64,000 nt of DNA from Micromonospora sp. NBRC 110009 (GTDB lineage Bacteria; Actinomycetota; Actinomycetes; Mycobacteriales; Micromonosporaceae): positions 6,758,001 to 6,822,000 of the forward strand of contig NZ_CP130427.1 in NCBI RefSeq assembly GCF_030518795.1. The letters are read 5' to 3'. Shown here one piece after another: positions 25,036-33,410 of this stretch. The position numbers were made by a program, and so were the translations under genes. Under the pieces are notes generated by a model. That model had not been told where the DNA came from, did no database searches, and was given only the letters and a program-made list of their open reading frames with translations. Numbering within the stretch: the stretch's first letter is position 1; the number at the start of each line of letters is the position of its first letter.

Positions 25036-25990
25036 ATGTCTTTCGCGCTTACGCATGCCGCCAGGACATCCACCCACAAGATCCGAACTACCCAGCAGTG
25101 CGCGTCGCATCCCTCCAAAAGGCACCCAACGGCGACCTCCTTTACTCTTTTACGCTGGCACCCGCGAGAAGGCCACTGACGTAGCCCCATATATGAGCCG
25201 CCTGTCGGTGGGGTCGAAAACATGGACAGAGCCACGTGTCATCTTCGACGAGCCCGATCAGCCGGACGGCAACGCCGTGCTTTGGGCGGACGATAATGCT
25301 ACGTACCTGTTCTTTTCCACGATTCGGGGGATGAGTGGACTGAAGTCGACCTACGGCTGATCCGCTCGTACGACAACGGCGCTACCTGGTCGGCGCCCGA
25401 ACAGATCCGCCTGGAGTGGGGCTGGCTCTTCGGCACACCGCCGTTTCGGATGTCCAACGGCGAGGTAATCGTGCCCATTTACAGCGAAGCGCGCTGGGCG
25501 GCCGGGTGGCACATCCCCAGCGACAACTACTCCACCTGGGTGCCTACCCCGTCCGGCAACGACGCAGACTGGCCCCGCTCGCCTAACGGGCGATCCAGCC
25601 GGCCACGGTCGAGCTCGACCCTGGACATCTGCTGGCCTATCTGCGTACCCGGGACGGGGCCATCTACCAGACCGAATCGTTCGATTACGGCCGTCATTGG
25701 ACGCCCGCGGAACCGACGCAGTTGCCGAACAACAACGCGCGCGTTGCGTTGCTCAAGCTCGACAACGGTGACCTCGTCCTGGCCTACAACCCATCACCAC
25801 TGGTAGGAACATCCTTCGCCTCTCCCTCTCGACCGACCAGGGCAAGACGTGGACGAACCACGTCGACGTCGAATCCGAACCCGGCGCAGATTTCTCCTAC
25901 CCCTACTTGCGGCAGACAGGCGACGGCATGATCCACCTCGCCTACACCCGCCCGCAATGCGGCTATGGGCGTACGCAGGCACGGTTCGCG
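25036..25990 (+). pseudogene. Exo-alpha-sialidase (BNR repeat) pseudogene
   Basis: Sialidase-like blades appear in several frames: YPAVRVASLQKAPNGDLLYS, then SRLSVGSKTWTEPRVIFDEP, then SYDNGATWSAPEQI and MSNGEVIVPIYSEARW, then YDYGRHW-like and LSTDQGKTWTNHVDVESEPG. The SxDxGxTW Asp-boxes are typical of BNR glycosidases. At least four frameshifts separate them, and no single frame covers more than 110 residues. Clearly inactive. Confidence 0.75.
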
Positions 25991-26027
25991 CTGCCGGCAT
26001 GCGACGTGCGGAACTCGCGGTTGTTCC

Positions 26028-26618
26028 TCACCAGTGGAGGCGTAGTCCTGCGATGAGGAGTCCGACCATCCGGCGCGCGTCGTAGCGCGGGTCGCGGCCC
26101 GCGCCGATGCAGAGATTGCCGACGCCGCGCATCAGTTCGTAGGCCTCCACGTCGGGGCGAATCTCGCCCGCCGTGGCGGCGGCGTCGAGCAACCGGGTGC
26201 ACACGGGGACGAGGCGGTTGAGGAAGTAGGCGTGGAGGGTCTCGAAGGTGGCATCGTCGGACTGCAGCGCCTCGGCGAGGCCGTGCTTGGTGACCAGGAA
26301 GTCGACGAAGAGGTCGATCCATCGGGCCAGGGCGGTGTGCGGGGTGCCGCTGGTCCTCAGCAGGGCCGGACCGGCCTCGGCGCAGGCCTCGACCTGATGC
26401 CGGTAGACGGCGACGATGAGATCAGCTCGCGTCGGGAAGTGGCGGTAGATCGTGCCGACGCCGACGCCGGCTCTGGCGGCAATGTCGCGTACCGGCACAT
26501 TGACGCCGGATGCGAGGAAAGCTGCGCCGGCCGCGTCGAGCAGGCTCTGCTCGTTGCGCCGGGCGTCGGCCCGTTTCCGTGATGCTGACGCCCCTGATCC
26601 GCTGTCGGTGTCGGGCAC
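26028..26618 (-). CDS. TetR family transcriptional regulator
   Basis: A 196-residue repressor. The N-terminal HTH is RDIAARAGVGVGTIYRHFPT with the usual preceding helix (LLDAAGAAFLASG); the C-terminal ligand-binding domain is helical. It is divergent from the alpha/beta hydrolase at 26774, with two palindromes between them. The C-terminus overlaps the end of the sialidase remnant. It probably represses the hydrolase and itself. Confidence 0.9.
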   Translation of the reverse strand: MPDTDSGSGASASRKRADARRNEQSLLDAAGAAFLASGVNVPVRDIAARAGVGVGTIYRHFPTRADLIVAVYRHQVEACAEAGPALLRTSGTPHTALARWIDLFVDFLVTKHGLAEALQSDDATFETLHAYFLNRLVPVCTRLLDAAATAGEIRPDVEAYELMRGVGNLCIGAGRDPRYDARRMVGLLIAGLRLHW

Positions 26619-26650
26619 TGCGTCGTTACCTCCGTCACATCCCTTGGTAA

Positions 26651-26691
26651 ACGGAACAGTGCTCCGTATCGTCTTAATGGAACACGGTTCC
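26651..26691. promoter_or_regulatory. Two TetR operator-like palindromes
   Basis: ACGGAACAGTGCTCCGT (26651-26667) and GGAACACGGTTCC (26679-26691) are each inverted repeats. They share the half-site GGAAC and their centres lie about 26 bp apart. They sit in the 155-bp gap between the divergent TetR and hydrolase genes, where a TetR dimer pair would block both promoters. Confidence 0.6.
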
Positions 26692-26773
26692 GCTTGTTCA
26701 TGATGTCACGGCAGGCGACCCATCTCCAAACCGCGCAACACCAACTCGGTTCACCCCTCAAGGAGAAACACCC

Positions 26774-27703
26774 ATGCCCCACCTCGATGAAGGCGCCGGC
26801 GGCCCCACCCCGGTCGTCTCGGTCAGTCCAGTGGTGCTGCCCGCTCCAGGCCGTGGCGAGGACCTGCAGGTGCGAGTGTCCGCCCCCACGACCGGGCACG
26901 AACTACCCATCATCGTCTTCTCGCACGGCTTCGGCTGGTCGATGAACGGCTACGCCCCGCTGGTCGACTTCTGGGCAGCCCGCGGGTTCGTGGTGGTTCA
27001 GCCCACACACCTCGACTCCAGGACGCTGAACATCACGCCTGACGATCCTCGTTACCCCGAGATCTGGCGTTTCCGCGTCGCGGACCTCAGGCGCATACTC
27101 GACCAGCTCGACCTCATCGACGCCGCCGTACCCGGGCTCAGCGGCCGCCTCGATCGAAGCCGCATCGCCGCGGCCGGCCACTCCTGGGGCGGCCAGACGG
27201 CGAGTATGCTGCTGGGCGCGCGAGTCCTCGATGCCGACGGCGTCCCCGGCGAGGACATGTCCGACTCGCGGGTCAAGGTGGCTGTACTGCTGTCCACGAC
27301 CGGCACGGGCGGAGCCGACCTGAGCCCGTTCGCCGCCGAGCACTTCCCCTTCATGAGCCCGAGCTTCGCCGACATGACCACGCCAGCCCTCGTGATCGCG
27401 GGCGACAAGGACCAGTCCCCCCTGACGGTCCGGGGGCCGGACTGGTTCACCGACTCGTACCACTTGAGCCCCGGTCCCAAGAGCCTGCTCACCCTGTTCG
27501 AGGCAGAACACTCCCTTGGCGGAATCCCCGGCTACACCGTCACGGAAACGACCGACGAGAACCCCGAACGCGTCGCCTGGATCCAGCGGCTCACATGGGC
27601 CTACCTGCGCAGCGCGCTCTACCCCGGAGACGTCAGTTGGGCCGCGGCGAGCGCCGAGTTGACCAACAGCACCGGTCCACTGGGCCGAATCGAATCCAAG
27701 TAA
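26774..27703 (+). CDS. Alpha/beta hydrolase (chlorophyllase/PAF-acetylhydrolase-like)
   Basis: A 309-residue cytosolic hydrolase. An oxyanion-hole strand (PIIVFSHGFGWSMNGYAP) is followed by the nucleophile elbow AAGHSWGGQTAS (catalytic Ser). An acid lies near PALVIAGDKDQSP and the His near LTLFEAEHSLGGI. AAGGAGAA 6 bases upstream supports ATG 26774. It is divergent from a TetR gene and presumably induced by the regulator's ligand. Likely an esterase or amidase; substrate unknown. Confidence 0.85.
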   Translation: MPHLDEGAGGPTPVVSVSPVVLPAPGRGEDLQVRVSAPTTGHELPIIVFSHGFGWSMNGYAPLVDFWAARGFVVVQPTHLDSRTLNITPDDPRYPEIWRFRVADLRRILDQLDLIDAAVPGLSGRLDRSRIAAAGHSWGGQTASMLLGARVLDADGVPGEDMSDSRVKVAVLLSTTGTGGADLSPFAAEHFPFMSPSFADMTTPALVIAGDKDQSPLTVRGPDWFTDSYHLSPGPKSLLTLFEAEHSLGGIPGYTVTETTDENPERVAWIQRLTWAYLRSALYPGDVSWAAASAELTNSTGPLGRIESK

Positions 27704-27759
27704 AGCTCTCAGAAGCGCACTGTGCGCGTCCTTCACCGGCTCGACGCCGGTGAGGGGGC

Positions 27760-27841
27760 GCGCAGTCGATTTCTGACGGGTCTGCTCACCCCGCCGGGCG
27801 TCGGCTCGCTTCGGCGGGGCAAGCTCGCCCCGCTCGTTCAT
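27760..27841 (-). pseudogene. TetR N-terminal fragment
   Basis: The minus strand starts ATG 27841 with NERGELAPPKRADARRGEQT, very like the N-terminal arm of the TetR at 26618 (RKRADARRNEQ). The helix-turn-helix itself is missing. It is a short remnant left at a recombination junction between the hydrolase gene and the oxidoreductase fragment. Confidence 0.4.
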
Positions 27842-27849
27842 CGATCGTG

Positions 27850-28101
27850 GCGATGCCCCGGGCCTACGCCGTCGAGGAGACCCGCGGCCTGATGAAGTTC
27901 GTGATCGACGCCCAAACAGACGAGATTCTCGGCGCCGCCCTGCTGAGCGTCGACGCGCAGGAACTGATCAACACGGTCGCACTCGCCATGCGGCACGGGA
28001 TCAAGGCAGCCGAACTCCGCGACGCCGTCTACACCCACCCGAGCTCGACCGAAGCGTTCAACGACGTACTCGCCACCATCGTGCGAGTCGACGAACCGTA
28101 G
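27850..28101 (+). pseudogene. Pyridine nucleotide-disulfide oxidoreductase, C-terminal fragment
   Basis: About 83 residues matching the dimerisation domain of FAD-dependent disulfide oxidoreductases: GLMKFVIDAQTDEILGAALL, LINTVALAMRHGI and LRDAVYTHPSSTEAFNDVL, with the conserved His in THPS. The FAD and NAD domains are absent. The paired C-terminal cysteines of mercuric reductase are not present, so it is not a merA tail. Confidence 0.75.
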
Positions 28102-28178
28102 GACACACCTGTCGGCTCAGTCTCCAGGTGTTTGAACAACGAGGAGCGGCCTGCACTGCAGCCGCCCCAGTAGGGCTC

Positions 28179-28262
28179 AGACGGCGACGCGTGGGCCGTC
28201 AACGGGCAGGATCGCGCCGGGTATGAGGCTTGCCCGGTGGGTGGCTAGGGAAATGATCAGAG
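28179..28262 (-). pseudogene. Short-chain dehydrogenase C-terminal remnant
   Basis: The minus strand encodes ISLATHRASLIPGAILPVDG ending GPRVAV and a stop at 28179. This is the recognisable last strand of classical SDR enzymes, where the G-x-x-L-x-V-D-G motif closes the fold. Nothing of the cofactor-binding part remains. The rest of 28102-28376 has no gene. Confidence 0.5.
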
Positions 28263-28376
28263 GAGCGGATCAAGGAGGCGGCCGGGTCCGCCGAACTGTC
28301 GTACGACGGATCCGTGCCTACCGTGCTCCTAGATAGGGCACACTCCGCGAGTAGCACTCTCGGCGGCGTGGTGCGG

Positions 28377-29027
28377 TCAGGCGGAGTAGCCGCGGGTGGC
28401 GACCCAGTTGGCCATGTCGATCGTGCTCATCCAGTAGGTGTTGGAGCCGTACATGCCGGAGGCGTCGGCGACCTTCACGGCAGGCCCGTCGTCGCTGTAG
28501 CCGACGAGGGTGACGTAGTGGCCACCCAAGAAGTCGTGCCGGACGCCGCTGGCGTCGGTCGCGCCGCCGATGATGTTGGCCACCACGGCACGGCCGCTGC
28601 TGATCGCATACACGACGTCAGCCTGCAGTTGGTCCATCTGAGCGGGTGTGGCTTCCTGACCCGTGATTTCCGTCGTCTGGTACACGTCGGCGCCGATCGC
28701 GCCGTTGAGCATGCGGGTCGTGTCGAAGGCGGAATCCGTGCCGTGGACCGTGGTGCCCAGCCCGCTGGCGGGTTTCTCCTGGCTGACGTCGATGCCGGCG
28801 GCAGTCAGGGCGTTGTGCACCGCGGCCGGGCCGCAGTAGTAGAAGTTGATCTGATACTCGAACGAGGTGTCCAGGATCTTCTCGGATGGGGCCGCCGGAG
28901 CCGCAGGTGGAGCGGTGGCCGTGTCCGGGTCGGGCGCGGCCGTGGCTGTGGCGGGCGCACTGAGCGGCCCCACTGACGTCGTCGGCGTCGGGTCGGGTGC
29001 CGATCTCGTCAGTGGGGCGTCAGCATG
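28377..29027 (-). CDS. C39-family cysteine peptidase domain protein, 5' end unclear
   Basis: About 215 residues. A Pro/Ala/Thr linker (TATAAPDPDTATAPPAAPAA) precedes a C39-like domain with the catalytic Cys in NFYYCGPAAVHNALTAAG and His in GGHYVTLVGYSDDG. A secreted protein would be expected, but no start codon with a signal peptide can be found before the alcohol dehydrogenase stop at 29056. The N-terminus was probably lost by recombination near 29030. The catalytic domain itself looks intact. Confidence 0.65.
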   Translation of the reverse strand, partial: HADAPLTRSAPDPTPTTSVGPLSAPATATAAPDPDTATAPPAAPAAPSEKILDTSFEYQINFYYCGPAAVHNALTAAGIDVSQEKPASGLGTTVHGTDSAFDTTRMLNGAIGADVYQTTEITGQEATPAQMDQLQADVVYAISSGRAVVANIIGGATDASGVRHDFLGGHYVTLVGYSDDGPAVKVADASGMYGSNTYWMSTIDMANWVATRGYSA

Positions 29028-29055
29028 ACTGCGCTGTTGGCCTATTCCAGGGCGC

Positions 29056-29973
29056 TCAGGGGCGGACGCGAATGACGGTCTTGCCCTTGCGCCGCTCGGT
29101 CGGGTTGAGCGCGGGGATGGCGTCGTCGAGAGTCGCGACTGTTCCGATGTGCGTGCGAAGGCGCCCGTCTCGCACCCGGTCGACGATCTCCACCAGCTGA
29201 CTCGGAACGGACTCGACGACGAAGTCGACCGCCAAGGCGTCGACAGGGCGAGCCTCAACAGGTCCGACCACCGACACCAGCGTCCCGCCAGGCCGGATGA
29301 TGCTCGCCGAACGCCTTTGGATATCACCGCCGATGACATCGAAGACCAGGTCGACCCCGCCGATGTCGTCGAGATCCTCGTGGTCGAGGTCGAGGAACTC
29401 GTTCGCGCCGAAATCGAGCGCTGCCTGGCGGTCCGCCGCCCGACCGGTACCGATGACGTAGGCGCCGAACTCCCGGGCGAGCTGCGTCACCACTGATCCG
29501 ACGGCGCCGGCGGCGCCGTGTGCGAGGACGCTCTGCCCCGCCTGAAGACGACCGTGCTGGAACAGGCCCTGCCACGCGGTCAGGCCGGAGATCGGCAGAC
29601 TCGCACCCACCGTGAAGTCGACGTTCCCCGGCAGCGGCGCAAGGTTGCGTGCCTCCACGGCCGCGTACTCAGCCAGCGTTCCATCGCGGTGCCAGTCCGT
29701 GATCCCGAACACCCGCTGTCCCAGCGAGAGTCCCGTGGTGCCGTAGCCGAGGGAGGAGACCACTCCGGCGAACTCGTGGCCGATGATCGCCTGGGCGCGA
29801 TCGTGACCGGAGCGATCGACCCACGTCGAGGGCCACTCCCACTCCGCGGGGACGAAGCCCGACGCGTGGACTTCAACGACGACGTCGTTGATCGCCGGCG
29901 TCGGCTCAGGCCGCTCCGCGAGTGTGATCCCGGCTGCTTCCGCGGCCTGATCCATCGCGACGATTGCCTTCAT
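29056..29973 (-). CDS. NADP-dependent zinc-type alcohol dehydrogenase / quinone oxidoreductase
   Basis: A 305-residue medium-chain dehydrogenase. A GroES-like N-terminal half (VVVEVHASGFVPAEWEWP, IIGHEFAGVVSSLG) is followed by a Rossmann domain (SVLAHGAAGAVGSVVTQLAR). The zinc-ligand cysteines are absent, so it belongs to the zinc-free quinone oxidoreductase branch. ATG 29973 gives the family start MKAIVAMDQ; the frame remains open upstream. Reduces quinones or enones; substrate unknown. Confidence 0.9.
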   Translation of the reverse strand: MKAIVAMDQAAEAAGITLAERPEPTPAINDVVVEVHASGFVPAEWEWPSTWVDRSGHDRAQAIIGHEFAGVVSSLGYGTTGLSLGQRVFGITDWHRDGTLAEYAAVEARNLAPLPGNVDFTVGASLPISGLTAWQGLFQHGRLQAGQSVLAHGAAGAVGSVVTQLAREFGAYVIGTGRAADRQAALDFGANEFLDLDHEDLDDIGGVDLVFDVIGGDIQRRSASIIRPGGTLVSVVGPVEARPVDALAVDFVVESVPSQLVEIVDRVRDGRLRTHIGTVATLDDAIPALNPTERRKGKTVIRVRP

Positions 29974-30082
29974 GGGTGCCTCCGTATGTCTCGTGCTCGT
30001 CGGCTCTGTGCGCCGCTTTTTGGGCCTGCTAGCCCTGCAGGTGCCGACAATGATGTCCGCCCTGGTCACGGCCGGTTTGACC

Positions 30083-30183
30083 ACGACGACAAAGATCTTG
30101 CCCTCATCAACGTGCCCAGGCAGGCCACGCGGGAAGCCCTGCGGAAGCTCGGCGAGAGCCTCGATCAATCCTGCCAGCGGTAG
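30083..30183 (+). pseudogene. Tyrosine recombinase C-terminal tail remnant
   Basis: Encodes VPRQATREALRKLGESLDQ before a stop at 30183. This closely parallels the tail after the active-site tyrosine in the integrase remnant at 34250-34300 (QVSSKATREA). Upstream bases do not continue the integrase, so only the end of the gene survives. It suggests that another integrative element once ended near here. No tRNA repeat is visible beside it. Confidence 0.5.
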
Positions 30184-30660
30184 AGGTCGCGCAGCAGGGA
30201 AATCTCGGCGCCGTGATGGATCAGCTCCCTGTTGACGTGCAGGACGATGCCCTCCATGGGAAACCGCTCGGGACCCACCGTGGGCGGATTCTCCAGGTCA
30301 GCGTCCGATAGCTCGCGGACCCCCGCGTTCCATCTCCCATACATCTCATCGAGCTGTTTTAGCGCCTCGTCAGGTGTCCCCGCGTAGGCGAATGTCTGGG
30401 AGTCGACGTCCTGGCCGCCGAAGTGCCATCCGACCCGATTGCCAGGCAGGAGACGATGATGTGCGCCAGCCGCCAGGCAATCGTGGTCACCGGCGCCGGC
30501 ACCGGGTCAGGGGACGCGGAGTCCATCGTCCATTCCCCCGAACCTGCCGACATCGGTGCGGCCGACGTGCCACGTGGGCGGATGTTCCAGCAGCCGCGTC
30601 GAGGACGTGTGCCTCGATGAGGACGCCGACGGTGAGGTCCTCGTCGTTGCGGCCCGGCCA
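30169..30660 (-). pseudogene. DinB-family protein pseudogene
   Basis: Parts of a DinB/YfiT-like four-helix protein appear in two frames. One has MSAGSGEWTMDSASPDPVPA and TTIAWRLAHIIVSCLA. After a one-base shift near 30450 the other has NRVGWHFGGQDVDSQTFAYA, ALKQLDEMYGRWNAGV and MEGIVLHVNRELIHHGAEIS. The metal-site His residues are present but split by the frameshift. These proteins often act as thiol-dependent transferases. Inactive as sequenced. Confidence 0.65.
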
Positions 30661-30740
30661 CGCAGGGGCGCCATGCGCCGGTGCGGGCGCTGCTCGGATG
30701 AGGGGCAACAGCGCTCTGTGCGCGGTCGGCGTCAGCGTGA

Positions 30741-31136
30741 TCAGTCGGCGGAGGGCGGGACGCGGAACGAAGCGGGATCGACGGGACGGCTCTGCTTCGG
30801 CAGGCCGGCGACGACGAGGAGGTACGACTCGGTCACGAGATTGTCGACAAGCGCGGGCTCGACGTCCGCACCCGCCCGCACCGTGATCCAGTGCTTCTTG
30901 TTCATGTGGTAGCCGGGCGAGATGCTCGCGTGAGCTGCGCGGAGCGCCTCCGCGTCGGATGGATCCGCTTTCAGGATCACGACGGGCTCGCCGGGCATGG
31001 ACGTCTGCAGCATGAACACCTTGCCGCCGACTTTCCATACCTCCCAGTCGCCGGTGAACTGGTGTGTGTGCTCGGAGCCGGGAAGCTCGGCGGCGCGGGC
31101 CGCGGCTCGATCCTGCACTGCCTTATCAATCTGCAT
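30741..31136 (-). CDS. MmcQ/YjbR family protein
   Basis: A 131-residue protein of the MmcQ/YjbR fold: a helical N-terminus (AVQDRAAARAAELPGSEHTH), the strand VWKVGGKVFMLQ and the C-terminal GYHMNKKHWITVRAGADVEP, DNLVTESYLLVVAGLPK. The family has a CyaY-like fold and is suspected to bind DNA; its role is uncertain. Full length. It precedes no obvious partner gene. Confidence 0.9.
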   Translation of the reverse strand: MQIDKAVQDRAAARAAELPGSEHTHQFTGDWEVWKVGGKVFMLQTSMPGEPVVILKADPSDAEALRAAHASISPGYHMNKKHWITVRAGADVEPALVDNLVTESYLLVVAGLPKQSRPVDPASFRVPPSAD

Positions 31137-31256
31137 CTTGACCTCCTCGAAGTCCTTAGGGTCGCTTGCCTTGCGTCCGTCGAGGAGGTGCGGACGCCCG
31201 GCAACCGAGTCGAAGTGAACGGGGCCGGCACCGCGGTCCGATGGCCGCCCCGTCCG

Positions 31257-31907
31257 TCACATGTGCGTGAAGATCTTCTCCGCGTCGAACCGCGAGACCG
31301 GCTGGCGGGAGACCCGAGCCTCGTCGGGGTAGCCGAGCACCAGAAGCAGCGTGGTCGTGTAGTCGGTGTCGGTCAGGTCGAAGGCCGCGTCCACGGTCGT
31401 GCGGTCGAAGCCCTCGAGCGGCGTCGCGTCCACCCCGAGGGATGCCGCGGCCATCATCGTGGCGCCGACGACGAGGTAGGTGTTCTTCTCAAGCCAGTGG
31501 AGCACGTCCCCGCCATAGTTCTCCGTCTGGATCTCCACGAAGTTGGAGGCGCCCGCCTCCCATCCCTTCTGGATCTCCGGGTCGGCGAAGCGCCCGTCGG
31601 CGCGCTCCTTCTCGAAGATCTCCTGCAGGTGCGTGTCGGGGATGTCCTTGCGCGTTGTGAAGACGATGGCGTGCGACGCGTTGCGCACCTTCTCCGCGTT
31701 GTCCGCGAAGCGGCCGACCAGTGCGTCCGCGAGCTTGTCCTTGCCATCCTGCGTCTCCAGCACGTGGAAACGGTTCGGCTGGATGTTGATCGTCGTCGGC
31801 GAGGTGCGCAGGTAACGCAGCAGCTGCTGGAACGTCTCCTCCGGGATCCTCTTGCTCGGGTCGAAGTAGCGGGTGAGGTGCTTCGTGATCAGCTTGTCGA
31901 GATTCAA
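31257..31907 (-). CDS. NAD(P)H nitroreductase (NfsB-like)
   Basis: A 216-residue FMN-dependent nitroreductase. An N-terminal FMN-phosphate site (HLTRYFDPSKRIPEETF, LRTSPTTINIQPNRFHVL) is followed by the dimer helix and the conserved GVDATPLEGFDRTTVD loop. Enzymes of this type reduce nitroaromatics or quinones. It lies 42 bp downstream of the AhpD-like gene on the same strand, in the unit divergent from the TetR at 32755, and is probably controlled by it. Confidence 0.9.
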   Translation of the reverse strand: MNLDKLITKHLTRYFDPSKRIPEETFQQLLRYLRTSPTTINIQPNRFHVLETQDGKDKLADALVGRFADNAEKVRNASHAIVFTTRKDIPDTHLQEIFEKERADGRFADPEIQKGWEAGASNFVEIQTENYGGDVLHWLEKNTYLVVGATMMAAASLGVDATPLEGFDRTTVDAAFDLTDTDYTTTLLLVLGYPDEARVSRQPVSRFDAEKIFTHM

Positions 31908-31949
31908 CGTCGTGCTTTCTTTCGTTTGAACGGCGGGTGGAGAGGAAAG

Positions 31950-32492
31950 TCAGGCCGACTGGTGGTCGGCGCCGGGGACGTCGACGACGGTGTCGCTGAC
32001 GTTGTTGAGGTAGTTCGTGAGCAGGGTGACGACCACGATCGTGACGATCGCCTGGATCTCCGGGTCGATATACCCGACCTCGCGGATCGCTGCGAGGTCC
32101 TCGTCGCTGACCTGGCCACGCGTCTCGATCACGTGCTGCGCGAACTTCGCGACGGCGGCGCGCTTCGGGTCGCTGGACGTGCCCGTGCGGGCGAGCTCAA
32201 TCTCCTCCGCCGACATACCGCCGAGGTTCGACGAGATGAAACCGTGGAGTGCCTGGCAGTAGCGGCAGCCGTTCGACTGAGAGACCGCGAGGGCGATCGT
32301 GTGGCGCGTCTTCGCGTCCAGGAGCTTCGCGATGCTGCCCTGCAGGCCCATCACGATCTCGAGCACGGTCGGGTTCGCGGCGAGCGTGGTGAACATGCTG
32401 GGCGCGAAGCCGAACTGCTTCGCGATGGCGTCGAGGGCGCCCTGCGTCTTCGCGTCGATGTCGGCGGGCGTGGGAGCGGTCAGGCGAGACAT
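31950..32492 (-). CDS. Carboxymuconolactone decarboxylase / AhpD-like protein
   Basis: A 180-residue helical protein with the peroxidase-type CxxC motif in SNGCRYCQALHGFISSNLGG, matching AhpD-like alkylhydroperoxidases. The RBS GGAGG lies 10 bases before ATG 32492. It is the first gene of a two-gene unit with the nitroreductase, expressed from a promoter overlapping a palindromic operator and divergent from a TetR. Suggests a quinone/nitro-compound or peroxide stress module. Confidence 0.9.
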   Translation of the reverse strand: MSRLTAPTPADIDAKTQGALDAIAKQFGFAPSMFTTLAANPTVLEIVMGLQGSIAKLLDAKTRHTIALAVSQSNGCRYCQALHGFISSNLGGMSAEEIELARTGTSSDPKRAAVAKFAQHVIETRGQVSDEDLAAIREVGYIDPEIQAIVTIVVVTLLTNYLNNVSDTVVDVPGADHQSA

Positions 32493-32766
32493 GGTGATGA
32501 ACCTCCGCGTGACGTTACTGGACTATTTCGTCCACTCGCTTGAGTGAACACCATCAAAAATGGGTTGTCAAGCCCAGTTCGTGTTATGTCGATGACATGC
32601 AGGTGAGCAGCGGGGGTGTCGGCGGGCGCGGGAGCGGTCAGGCGAGACACGATGATCAACCTCCGCGTGCCGCCGCCGGACTGTGTGGTCCACTCGCTTG
32701 AGTGAACACCATCGAAAATGGGTTGCCAAGCCCATTTTGTGTTAGGTTGACTACATGCAGGCGAAC
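32459..32766. repeat. Tandem duplication of a divergent regulatory region
   Basis: Two direct copies, about 32459-32606 and 32619-32766, with a 160-bp period. Each holds the first codons of the AhpD-like gene, the CACTCGCTTGAGTG palindrome (32533-32546 and 32691-32704), the AATGGGTT(G)-CAAGCCCA dyad and a TetR-like start. The right copy of the AhpD start and the left copy of the TetR start are vestigial. Confidence 0.85.
32533..32571 (-). promoter_or_regulatory. Promoter and operator of the AhpD-nitroreductase unit (copy A)
   Basis: On the minus strand, TTGACA (32571-32566) and TTCACT (32548-32543) are 17 bp apart, a good -35/-10 pair. The palindrome CACTCGCTTGAGTG (32533-32546) covers the -10 region, so a repressor bound there would block transcription. 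A further imperfect dyad TGGGTTGTCAAGCCCA overlaps the -35 box. Confidence 0.65.
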
Positions 32767-33399
32767 AACGGGGCGGATGCAGCCCAGAAGCTCACTCCCA
32801 AGGGCCAGGCCACGCGCGAGCGAATACTGGAGCACGCGGCCGCGTTGATCTACGCCAAAGGGGTCCACGCAACCAACAACGAGCTCGTCCGCCGCGCTGC
32901 AGGCGTGAGTGGATCGCAGCTGAGTCACTACTTCCCCACCAAGGAGAGCCTCGTCCTGGCGGTCATCGACTGGCATGCCGACAGCGTCCTCGGCTTCCAT
33001 CGCAGCGAACGGTTTGCCAACTTCGACACCGTCGAGGCGTTCCAGGACTGGACGGACTTCTACGTCCTCTCGGGGCGCCCGTTCGAGGACGGCTGCAGCC
33101 TCGGCTCGCTCGCGAGCGAGATCGTCAAGACCGATCTCGACGTGCACGACCGGCTCGCGGAGGTGTTCGCGCAGTGGCGCGAGATCTTCCGCGTCGGGCT
33201 CGATCGCATGCGGCAACTCGGCCGCATCGACGCGTCCGCCGACCCCGCGCGGCTCGCCGACATGTTCCTCGCGGCGTATCAAGGCGGCATGCTCCTCGCT
33301 CAGGTCGCCCGGGACATCGGCCCCCTACAGGACGCGCTCTCTGCGGCGGTTGACCATCTGCGGACGTTCGTGACGTCTGACGACCAGCACATGGGCTGA
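32755..33399 (+). CDS. TetR family transcriptional regulator
   Basis: A 214-residue repressor with the HTH ELVRRAAGVSGSQLSHYFPT, followed by a TetR_C-type ligand domain including GCSLGSLASEIVKTD. ATG 32755 has no Shine-Dalgarno. TAGGTT lies 6 bases upstream, and TTGCCA is about 20 bp before it, so the transcript is probably leaderless. It is divergent from the AhpD-like/nitroreductase pair and likely controls them through the duplicated palindromes. Confidence 0.9.
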   Translation: MQANNGADAAQKLTPKGQATRERILEHAAALIYAKGVHATNNELVRRAAGVSGSQLSHYFPTKESLVLAVIDWHADSVLGFHRSERFANFDTVEAFQDWTDFYVLSGRPFEDGCSLGSLASEIVKTDLDVHDRLAEVFAQWREIFRVGLDRMRQLGRIDASADPARLADMFLAAYQGGMLLAQVARDIGPLQDALSAAVDHLRTFVTSDDQHMG

Positions 33400-33410
33400 C
33401 GCGGCGCATC

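Noticed and set aside
27850..28101. Fragment considered as the missing mercuric reductase (merA) tail
   Set aside because: It lacks the C-terminal paired cysteines of MerA and fits the general disulfide-oxidoreductase dimerisation domain.
30891..32543. A 550-codon plus-strand frame across the MmcQ, nitroreductase and AhpD-like genes
   Set aside because: The three minus-strand proteins have clear family motifs; the long antisense frame is a by-product of third-position G/C bias.
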